From Prevotellaceae bacterium (GTDB lineage: Bacteria > Bacteroidota > Bacteroidia > Bacteroidales > UBA932), in assembly GCA_031264645.1 (NCBI GenBank), contig JAISDR010000166.1, positions 1 to 5,988 of the forward strand: 5,988 bases of DNA. Direction: 5' to 3'. Position numbers and translations under genes: made by a program. Of this stretch, positions 1 through 5,758 are shown one piece after another. The number at the start of each line of letters is the position of its first letter. Position 1 is the stretch's first letter. Below the pieces are notes generated by a model that was given only the letters and a program-made list of their open reading frames with translations, ran no database searches and was not told the DNA's origin.

Positions 1-297
1 GGAACGCATAATGAAGAAAGCATCCTCGCTCTGATGAAATATATGAAAGATAAAGGTTTGCCGAATAACTGTCCGGCTATTTATATGGCGCAACTGTACG
101 GAATGAGTGATAATCTGAGCTTTAATGCTGCTAAAGCGGGCTATAATGTCGCAAAATATCTGCCTTACGGAAAAATAAGGAATGTATTGCCCTATCTGGT
201 GCGCAGAGCCGAAGAAAATTCCGCCATAGCAGGTCAGACTGCCAGGGAGTTAATAATGTTAAAACAAGAATTAAAAAGACGGAAATCCTTGAAATAG
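1..297 (+). CDS. Proline dehydrogenase, C-terminal end (5' truncated by window)
   Basis: The frame is open from base 1 and ends with TAG at 295-297, giving 98 residues of a protein that begins outside the window. Proline dehydrogenase is an FAD enzyme that oxidises proline to 1-pyrroline-5-carboxylate, the first step of proline catabolism. The visible part begins with GTHNEES, matching the conserved (A)THN segment of the PutA-type barrel. It continues with AQLYGMSDN and then YLVRRAEEN; the paired arginines (codons 202-207) are the family's known substrate-carboxylate ligands. After these comes the usual short C-terminal helix ending in basic residues. No aldehyde dehydrogenase domain follows, so this is the monofunctional form and not a PutA fusion. 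The gene ends 25 nt before a strong intrinsic terminator. The family call rests on motif recognition and I am confident of it; the symbol is left blank because putA and prodh naming varies. Confidence 0.88.
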   Translation, partial: GTHNEESILALMKYMKDKGLPNNCPAIYMAQLYGMSDNLSFNAAKAGYNVAKYLPYGKIRNVLPYLVRRAEENSAIAGQTARELIMLKQELKRRKSLK

Positions 298-321
298 TTT
301 TACCGTTTAACGAAAATTACT

Positions 322-364
322 GAAAACATTCTATATTGCTGATATGGAATGTTTTTCGTTTTTT
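322..364 (+). terminator. Intrinsic terminator of proline dehydrogenase gene, probably bidirectional
   Basis: GAAAACATTC (322-331) pairs with GAATGTTTTTC (347-357), with one extra T as a bulge. The stem continues inward through a T-G wobble (332/346) and ATAT/ATAT (333-336 with 342-345) to the 5-base loop TGCTG. T-runs follow at 352-356 and 359-364. On the minus strand the same hairpin is followed by a weaker T-rich stretch (TTTTCAGTAATTTTC), so it could also end a transcript arriving from the small ORF at 363-494, whose stop codon touches the T-run. Confidence 0.85.
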
Positions 365-494
365 AATAGTAATACAGCAGTGTTACTATTATACCAATCA
401 AAACCTGAACAAGGACTATTACAATTGATAATAACACTATTCCGATTATTACCTTCCCGTCACGATTGATTTTTACCTTTTTTCTCTTTCCCAT
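363..494 (-). CDS. Probable small membrane protein, 43 aa
   Basis: An ATG at 494-492 opens a 43-residue frame ending with TAA at 365-363. The protein starts with a strongly basic head (MGKRKKVKINRDGK, residues 1-14). One long hydrophobic stretch follows (about residues 15-40, rich in I, V and L with a single Q30), and it ends YYY. That layout suits a single-pass inner-membrane microprotein with its N-terminus in the cytoplasm (inference). There is no Shine-Dalgarno sequence, as is usual in Bacteroidota. A TATCTTTT element at 521-528 (one base off TAnnTTTG) lies 26 nt upstream, and a perfect TACCTTTG lies further up at 718-725. The gene converges on the proline dehydrogenase terminator, which could serve both. 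I do not recognise a named family. From memory, the (K)I.R.G..I..G pattern resembles the N-terminus of Bacteroidales phosphatidylserine decarboxylases, so this may be a remnant of such a gene. Chance cannot be excluded at this length. Confidence 0.5.
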   Translation of the reverse strand: MGKRKKVKINRDGKVIIGIVLLSIVIVLVQVLIGIIVTLLYYY

Positions 495-717
495 TTTCAG
501 TTGATTTTTATAGAATTAATAAAAGATAAACTATACTTATTCATATTCCGTAAGGAATTACTCTGAAAAAACATACCTTTTTCTGTATATCTACTCGTTG
601 TTTTCGAGCATTTCATATTTTTACAATAATTTTCCATTTTACTCAACAGGGTCTATTTTTTTGTTTATAAGCATGTTACATCATCATACATTTATAATCC
701 GTTTATTTTTTCAGTTC

Positions 718-725
718 CAAAGGTA
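718..725 (-). promoter_or_regulatory. Candidate -7 promoter element TACCTTTG
   Basis: On the minus strand this reads TACCTTTG, a perfect match to the Bacteroidota -7 consensus TAnnTTTG. I found no good TTTG -33 element 19-21 bp upstream. A start near 711 would give a transcript of roughly 390 nt running through the small ORFs to the terminator at 322-364. It lies 130 nt downstream of the gcvP stop, so it would define a separate unit. Confidence 0.45.
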
Positions 726-749
726 GGGACATTTTTCCAGTTTCATATC

Positions 750-778
750 TTAATAAATGTTAATAAATATTAAATAAT
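750..778. repeat. AT-rich tandem repeat, 10-bp unit, about 2.9 copies
   Basis: The copies are TTAATAAATG (750-759), TTAATAAATA (760-769) and the imperfect TTAAATAAT (770-778). The unit is close to one helical turn, so the A/T tracts are phased, as in bent DNA or UP-like elements. It lies just upstream of the TACCTTTG element as read on the minus strand. Confidence 0.6.
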
Positions 779-794
779 CCTAATTTTTTTATTA

Positions 795-810
795 CTGATT
801 GAACAATCAG
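795..810. repeat. 16-bp palindrome CTGATTG-AA-CAATCAG
   Basis: Perfect 7-bp arms are separated by 2 bp, 45 nt after the gcvP stop. As RNA the 2-nt loop would open to a 5- or 6-bp stem. On the minus strand it is followed by an A-run and not a T-run, so it is not a classical gcvP terminator. The geometry would also suit a dimeric-repressor operator for the promoter at 718-725, but that is inference. Confidence 0.5.
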
Positions 811-854
811 ATGTTAAGTTTTAAATGAATACATAATAAATAACTATATCTGTT

Positions 855-3692
855 TTATATTAAATTCTCTATCGAATCGCAGATACACACCAAATTGCGG
901 TCGCCGTATCCGTTATCCACGCGGGCTGAACCGGGCCAGAACTTGTTTTCGGCAATCCACGGCAATACGAATGCGGCTTGTTGACGGCTGTATGGATGCG
1001 ACCAGTTGTCGGCGGTCAATTCGTCCATTGTGTGCGGAGACATTTGGAGCGGATTGTCGTTTTTATCCGATTTGCCGGATTTGACGTCTTCACATTCCTG
1101 TTTGATGGCAAACATTGTTTCGATAAAGCGGTCAAGTTCCTGTTTCGATTCGCTTTCGGTAGGTTCGATCATAAGGGTATTGGCTACCGGAAATGACAGT
1201 GTAGGAGCATGAAATCCATAATCCATCAAACGTTTGGCTATATCGGTAGCATCAACTCCGTAAGTTTTCGAGAAATCACGGAGGTCGATAATACATTCGT
1301 GCGCAACGTATCCCGTTTCGCCGGTATAGAGTGTTTTGTATTCAGTCCCAAGCTTTTTGGACAAATAATTGGCATTAAGTATCGCCACTTCCGTAGCTCT
1401 GCGCAGACCCTCGGAGCCGAGCATTTTGATATACCCGTACGTAATTGCAAGTATAAGAGCGCTTCCGTAAGGCGAAGCTGACACTGTAACTCCTCCTCCG
1501 CCAACGTTCGCAAGCGGATGCGAGGGAAGAAACGGCAGGAGATGCCCGGCAACGCAGATTGGACCTTCTCCCGGTCCTCCGCCTCCGTGCGGAACGGCAA
1601 ACGTCTTATGCAGATTAAGATGGCAAACGTCGGCGCCTATAAATCCCGGACTTGTAAATCCCACCTGAGCATTCATGTTTGCGCCGTCCATATACACTTG
1701 TCCTCCGTTTGTGTGGATGATATCAACAATCTCGCGTATAGCGCTTTCGAATACTCCGTGTGTAGAGGGATAGGTAATCATTATGCACGACAGTCTGTCC
1801 TTATATTTTTCCGCCTTTTCCCTTAAATCGGCAAGGCTGATATTTCCGTTTTCGTCGCATCCAACAATGACAATTTCCATACCTGCCATGGCTGCGCTTG
1901 CGGGATTCGTGCCGTGAGCCGAGGAAGGTATCAGGGCGACATTGCGATGCGTCTCGCCCCTGCTTATGTGGTATTGCCTGATGACCAGCAAGCCGGCATA
2001 TTCTCCTCCCGCTCCCGAATTGGGCTGGAAAGATACTCCGCTGAAACCTGTGATTTCGGCAAGGTCTTTAGCCAGATCAGCGATAAGTTCATGATAGCCT
2101 TCTGCCTGACCCTCGGGTACAAACGGATGGATATCGCACATTTCGTGCCAGCTCAAAGGCAGCATTTCGGCGGCGGCATTCAGTTTCATTGTACACGAAC
2201 CCAGGGAAATCATGCTGTGAGTGAGGGAAATGTCCCTGCGCTCCAGTTTCTTGATATAGCGGGTCATTTCGGTCTCCGATTTATAGCTGTTGAAGACCGC
2301 TTGAGTAAGATACGGACTTTCGCGCTTGAAAACGGAATCGAAACCGAGAGATTCAGCTTCCATACAGCTTACATTCCCCCCGTCAATTCCAAAAACGGAA
2401 AGAATATCGCGCGCTTCGCTGCATACGCTCAGTTCGTCGAAACTTATACGTACATGTCGCGAATCGGGATAAAAGAAATTGATTTGCTTCTCAAGAGCGG
2501 CTTTCTTAAACCGCTCGATGGAATCAACTTCCACTTCTATCGTATCAAAAAAGTTTCCGGAAGTCAGTTTATAGCCTGCATTTTGCAGGCTGCAAGCTAC
2601 TTTACATGCATGATGATGTACATTCAATGCTATTTGCCTGAGACCGTCGGGACCGTGATAAACGGCGTACATTCCAGCCATTGTAGCAAGCAGAGCCTGT
2701 GCAGTACAGATATTTGACGTTGCCTTTTCGCGCTTGATATGCTGTTCGCGCGTCTGGAGAGCCATTCGCAAGGCTGTTTTTCCCTGCCTGTCCACGGATA
2801 CGCCTATTATCCTGCCGGGCATGCTCCTTTTAAATGCGTCTTTTGTAGCCATATATCCTGCCGAAGGACCTCCGAATCCAAGCGGAATGCCAAAACGCTG
2901 GGTACTTCCCACGACTACGTCCGCTCCCCATTCTCCCGGAGGAACAAGCAGCGCGAGAGACAAAATGTCGGCGGCTGCCGTTACGGATATTTCCTTTTCA
3001 TGCGCCCTGAGGCAAAAATCCTTATAGTCGCGGATTGCTCCATTGGCTCCCGGATACTGAACTATTGCTCCGAAAACTTTATCGTGAAACTCGTATTCGT
3101 CGAACTTTCCGGTTTCGACGGCAATTCCCAGCGGCGTCGCTCTGGTAATTATCACTTCCTTAGTTTGCGGGAAAATGTTTTCATCGACAAACACTACATT
3201 TTTACCTTCCTTAACTGCGGCTCTCGATCTCAAGTCGTACATCATGCGCATCGCTTCGGCGGCGGCGGTCGACTCGTCAAGCAGCGAGCAGTTGGCTATT
3301 TCCATGCCCGTCAAACTGATTATCATTGTCTGGAAATTGATTAGCGCTTCCAGGCGTCCCTGCGATATTTCGGCTTGATAGGGGGTATATGAGGTGTACC
3401 AGCTCGGGTTTTCAAAGATATTTCTCAGGATAACTGCCGGAGTTGCCGTGCGATAGAATCCCATCCCGATAAAGGAACGGTAAATCCTGTTTTTCGAAGC
3501 AATGGATTTTATTTTAGCCAGATATGCGTTCTCGCTCAAAGGCGCATCCAAATCTAAGGGTTTATCGAGACGTATATCGGAGGGGATGATTTTTCCGATT
3601 AATTCTTCCATTGATTCCACGCCTACAGCGCTCAACATTTCGTTTATTTCCTCTTTCCGAGGTCCATTATGACGGTCTATAAATTGATACAT
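855..3692 (-). CDS. gcvP: Glycine dehydrogenase (decarboxylating), P-protein of the glycine cleavage system
   Basis: GcvP decarboxylates glycine with pyridoxal phosphate and passes the aminomethyl group to the lipoyl arm of GcvH; it acts in the cytoplasm with GcvT, GcvH and Lpd. The product is 945 residues, the usual length for the one-chain form in which the two halves (GcvPA- and GcvPB-like) are fused. In numbering from the TTG at 3698, the N-terminal half runs to about 450, with YTPYQAEISQGRLE near 104-117. The C-terminal half carries SLGSCTMKLN (498-507), SSAHGTNPASA (592-602) and the PLP-lysine motif HLNLHK (693-698, Lys698), followed by the glycine-rich loop HGGGGPGEGP (704-713). All key motifs are intact. 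The frame extends two codons to a TTG at 3698; I prefer the ATG at 3692 because there is no Shine-Dalgarno sequence to favour the TTG. A promoter element lies 29 nt upstream. gcvT and gcvH are not in the window. Confidence 0.96.
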   Translation of the reverse strand: MYQFIDRHNGPRKEEINEMLSAVGVESMEELIGKIIPSDIRLDKPLDLDAPLSENAYLAKIKSIASKNRIYRSFIGMGFYRTATPAVILRNIFENPSWYTSYTPYQAEISQGRLEALINFQTMIISLTGMEIANCSLLDESTAAAEAMRMMYDLRSRAAVKEGKNVVFVDENIFPQTKEVIITRATPLGIAVETGKFDEYEFHDKVFGAIVQYPGANGAIRDYKDFCLRAHEKEISVTAAADILSLALLVPPGEWGADVVVGSTQRFGIPLGFGGPSAGYMATKDAFKRSMPGRIIGVSVDRQGKTALRMALQTREQHIKREKATSNICTAQALLATMAGMYAVYHGPDGLRQIALNVHHHACKVACSLQNAGYKLTSGNFFDTIEVEVDSIERFKKAALEKQINFFYPDSRHVRISFDELSVCSEARDILSVFGIDGGNVSCMEAESLGFDSVFKRESPYLTQAVFNSYKSETEMTRYIKKLERRDISLTHSMISLGSCTMKLNAAAEMLPLSWHEMCDIHPFVPEGQAEGYHELIADLAKDLAEITGFSGVSFQPNSGAGGEYAGLLVIRQYHISRGETHRNVALIPSSAHGTNPASAAMAGMEIVIVGCDENGNISLADLREKAEKYKDRLSCIMITYPSTHGVFESAIREIVDIIHTNGGQVYMDGANMNAQVGFTSPGFIGADVCHLNLHKTFAVPHGGGGPGEGPICVAGHLLPFLPSHPLANVGGGGVTVSASPYGSALILAITYGYIKMLGSEGLRRATEVAILNANYLSKKLGTEYKTLYTGETGYVAHECIIDLRDFSKTYGVDATDIAKRLMDYGFHAPTLSFPVANTLMIEPTESESKQELDRFIETMFAIKQECEDVKSGKSDKNDNPLQMSPHTMDELTADNWSHPYSRQQAAFVLPWIAENKFWPGSARVDNGYGDRNLVCICDSIENLI

Positions 3693-3721
3693 ACTCAATT
3701 CTAAATTTTTAAATTCGGGTG

Positions 3722-3729
3722 CAAATATA
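3722..3729 (-). promoter_or_regulatory. gcvP promoter, -7 element TATATTTG
   Basis: On the minus strand this reads TATATTTG, a perfect TAnnTTTG match, ending 29 nt before the chosen gcvP ATG. No clear TTTG -33 element is present at the expected spacing. The leader would be only about 20-25 nt, which leaves no room for a glycine riboswitch. The surrounding 12 bases are identical to those upstream of the PorP/SprF-family gene. Confidence 0.6.
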
Positions 3730-3777
3730 TTGATATTTTTCCATAACGCTTAGTCCTTAACTTAATAAGGATGGTTA

Positions 3778-4629
3778 TCAGATGATTCTTTTTATTTCGT
3801 TAGCGTTTTTCATCAGGTTCTTTAATTCCTCCGAATCTCTTTTTTCGAGACTGATTTTGAATTTTTCCAGTTGCTGGATATAGTTATTGAGAGCGAAAAG
3901 AATGCTGTCGGCATTTTGGACGAAGATAGGAGCCCAGGTTTCGGGAGAACTTTTCGCCAGGCGGACAGTCGAACTGAAACCGCTACCCGCCATGGTGAAA
4001 ATACTTTTTTCGTCCTTTTCGATATTCAAAACAGTAGTTCCCAGAGCGAAGGAACTGATATGCGATATGTGCGACACAAAGGCAATATGCTTGTCGTGAA
4101 TGTCCGAAGACATATACGAAATATCCATGCCGATACTTTGATACATTTGACAGACAATGTTTAGTGCGTAGTCCGAACTCAGTTCCCGGTCGCAGATAAT
4201 TGTCTTTTTACCCTCGAAAAGATTGTCAATAGCCGCTTTCGGACCTGAAAACTCCGTTCCGGCAATAGGATGCGAAGCAACATATTGCGATCGTCGGGAA
4301 TGATTTTCGCTTTCCGAACATATTCCCTTTTTTGTAGATCCCATGTCCACGACCACGGTTCTATCGTTCCCGTAACGATCCAGAATATCCAGAACCTGTA
4401 TAAGCGTTTTCCTTATTGCATTGACAGGAATACTGATAATCACCATATCCGATTTGCAAACAGCGTCTTCCAAAGGCAGAACCTCATCGACCAAGCCGAG
4501 CCACATTGCATCGCTGCGATGGATTTCGTTGCTGTCTACGCCTGTGAAATTTGTCGCAAACCCGTTTTTCCTTAAAGACAGGGCGAGCGAACCGCCGATC
4601 AATCCAATTCCTACAATAGTAATTGTCAT
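3778..4629 (-). CDS. tyrA: Prephenate dehydrogenase
   Basis: TyrA oxidatively decarboxylates prephenate to 4-hydroxyphenylpyruvate, the precursor of tyrosine, in the cytoplasm. The 283-residue product opens directly with the Rossmann dinucleotide motif GIGLIGGS (7-14). An acidic residue follows at the end of the second strand (Asp32), which by family knowledge favours NAD over NADP. HPIAGTEFSGP (120-130) contains the histidine conserved as catalytic in the family. The helical C-terminal domain has HDKHIAFVSHISH (178-190) and GSGFSSTVRLA (215-225), where Arg223 aligns with the prephenate-binding arginine region. There is no chorismate mutase or ACT domain, so it is monofunctional and shows no sign of a regulatory domain. 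The ATG lies 7 nt after the stop of the upstream PorP/SprF-family gene and no promoter fits between them, so the two are probably one operon. Arogenate dehydrogenase activity cannot be excluded from sequence. Confidence 0.92.
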   Translation of the reverse strand: MTITIVGIGLIGGSLALSLRKNGFATNFTGVDSNEIHRSDAMWLGLVDEVLPLEDAVCKSDMVIISIPVNAIRKTLIQVLDILDRYGNDRTVVVDMGSTKKGICSESENHSRRSQYVASHPIAGTEFSGPKAAIDNLFEGKKTIICDRELSSDYALNIVCQMYQSIGMDISYMSSDIHDKHIAFVSHISHISSFALGTTVLNIEKDEKSIFTMAGSGFSSTVRLAKSSPETWAPIFVQNADSILFALNNYIQQLEKFKISLEKRDSEELKNLMKNANEIKRII

Positions 4630-4636
4630 ATTATGC

Positions 4637-5608
4637 TTATCTACGTCGTTTTTTATATATGGAGTTTCTTCTGTACATGGCGCAATCGGGTTCCTTGTAG
4701 AATATCCTGTTGAAATGCCATGAAAGGAATAGTTCGTGAGTTCCCATCTTGGAAATGGTAGCCAAATCGCCTGTACCGTAATCGAACGAATATCCCAGTC
4801 TGAGTTTTGAAGTCAGGTTGACGCCTGCAAGTACAGCGAACTGCTTGTTCAGTCTGTACATCCCGCCCAACCAGAACCTGTCGTTATATACGAAATTTGA
4901 TACGCTTTTGAAAAAATAAATTATGACGCCTCCTTCAATTCTGTGAATATTATCTCTGTACATGTACGAAGCAGCCGGTTCCAGACTTACTCCGTTCGAG
5001 ATATTGAATCTGGACGAAGCGTAAGTCCAAATGTTTGTGCTGTAAGCAGGGAAAAACGAATTAATCGGCTCATATTTCAGCAAATGACGTATCGAAGCTC
5101 CCACTTTTAACGGACCCTTAAATTCCACTCCGAAATCAAAATCGGGATTATATTCGTTAATTTTTGAATATGTTATGGCAGGATCGTTGCTCTGGTCAAG
5201 CATATTGGGCGAAATGTGGCTGTTCCGGTTACGCAGATATCCGGACAGTCCCAGCGCCACAGAGGTTTTGTCATTTATGAAAATGTAGTATGCATACGAC
5301 AATTTTGCCGACCATGAACTGATGTAGCCGATTTTGTCGGTATATACCGATAATCCGAAGCCTGATTTTATCGGATCGGCGTATGTATCAATGGTTACTG
5401 CATTGGTAATCGGCGCTCCGTCGAGACCGGCCCATTGCGCCCTGCTGTGAAAAAACACTCCCGTAGTGAAACTGTTCCCCGTCGCGCCCGGATTGTAAAT
5501 AGATTCGTTAAACCAGCGTTGAGACAAATCAAAATCGCTCTGGGTTTTAGCCGTCCCGCATACGCAAATAACAGCCAGCAATAATAAATATTTAAATTTC
5601 ATCGTCAT
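4637..5608 (-). CDS. PorP/SprF-family outer-membrane protein (type IX secretion-associated family)
   Basis: The 323-residue protein begins with a signal peptide: basic MTMKFKY, a hydrophobic core LLLLAVICVCGTA, and probable cleavage around residues 20-23. It carries family hallmarks: SIYNPGATG (36-44), QWAGLDGAPIT (58-68, a signature near the N-terminus) and a C-terminal beta-strand region with LGYSFDYGTGDLATISKMG then HELFLSWHFNRIF (271-303). The body alternates in the manner of an outer-membrane beta-barrel. Members of the family are linked to type IX secretion and gliding (P. gingivalis PorP, F. johnsoniae SprF), where SprF helps export a partner adhesin. No porKLMN genes or large secreted substrate lie beside it, so its exact role is unknown. 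After the last barrel strand comes a basic tail (residues 305-323, ending KKRRR). The start could be the ATG at 5608 or the one at 5602; the short leader slightly favours 5602. Confidence 0.88.
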   Translation of the reverse strand: MTMKFKYLLLLAVICVCGTAKTQSDFDLSQRWFNESIYNPGATGNSFTTGVFFHSRAQWAGLDGAPITNAVTIDTYADPIKSGFGLSVYTDKIGYISSWSAKLSYAYYIFINDKTSVALGLSGYLRNRNSHISPNMLDQSNDPAITYSKINEYNPDFDFGVEFKGPLKVGASIRHLLKYEPINSFFPAYSTNIWTYASSRFNISNGVSLEPAASYMYRDNIHRIEGGVIIYFFKSVSNFVYNDRFWLGGMYRLNKQFAVLAGVNLTSKLRLGYSFDYGTGDLATISKMGTHELFLSWHFNRIFYKEPDCAMYRRNSIYKKRRR

Positions 5609-5622
5609 TCAAAATTATGGTG

Positions 5623-5630
5623 CAAATATA
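5623..5630 (-). promoter_or_regulatory. Promoter of the PorP/SprF-tyrA unit, -7 element TATATTTG
   Basis: On the minus strand this is a perfect TAnnTTTG element, 14 nt before the ATG at 5608 and 20 nt before that at 5602. I see no good TTTG -33 element. The predicted leader is very short (about 8-14 nt), consistent with the absence of a Shine-Dalgarno sequence. The 150-nt spacer (5609-5758) holds nothing else that I can support, and no clear terminator for the upstream gene. Confidence 0.6.
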
Positions 5631-5758
5631 AAACTTTATTTTGAAATACCTGTTACGATTTCTGTCCGCAGGAAAAAAATATTTATTAAACTCTTGTTTC
5701 TAATGAGTTATATCGTCCATAAGGAATTTAAAATTGAGAAATAAACCTGTGATATTTT

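Larger units (their letters stand above)
298..854. other. 557-nt AT-rich intergenic stretch without a long gene
   Basis: This spacer separates the converging ends of the proline dehydrogenase and gcvP genes. It holds the bidirectional terminator (322-364), the 43-aa ORF (363-494) and a second, less convincing minus-strand frame of 46 codons (497-637) whose TGA lies two bases before the ATG of the 43-aa ORF. It also holds a TACCTTTG promoter element (718-725), a 10-bp tandem repeat (750-778) and a 16-bp palindrome (795-810). Taken together these suggest a short minus-strand transcript from about 711 to the terminator. No tRNA-like fold, recognised riboswitch or mobile-element end was seen. Confidence 0.7.

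Noticed and set aside
545..558. ATTCC-GTAA-GGAAT hairpin
   Set aside because: A 5-bp stem with no T-run, too weak to call as a terminator or operator.
497..637. 46-codon minus-strand frame as a gene
   Set aside because: The composition is what AT-rich spacer would give (N, K, S rich, no motif or membrane segment). It is kept only as part of a possible transcript.
1238..1600. Minus-strand 120-codon frame inside gcvP
   Set aside because: It is an alternate frame within the GcvP C-terminal half, which is uninterrupted in the correct frame.
2573..2591. Perfect 8-bp hairpin (AGCCTGCA, TTT, TGCAGGCT) inside gcvP
   Set aside because: It encodes ordinary residues (SLQNAG) of an intact domain, has no T-run, and such stems arise by chance in a gene this long.
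1914..2717. Long plus-strand open frame (267 codons) opposite gcvP
   Set aside because: It lies fully antisense to the intact, motif-rich gcvP frame; its translation shows no recognisable family and it has no promoter. It is a codon-bias shadow, as are the other plus-strand frames over gcvP and tyrA.
3755..3770. Inverted repeat CCTTA-N6-TAAGG after tyrA as a terminator
   Set aside because: The stem is only 5 bp, A/T-rich, and no T-run follows on the minus strand.
3693..3777. Glycine riboswitch upstream of gcvP
   Set aside because: The tyrA-gcvP gap is 85 nt and the predicted leader about 25 nt, too short for the aptamer; no conserved glycine-aptamer core is seen.
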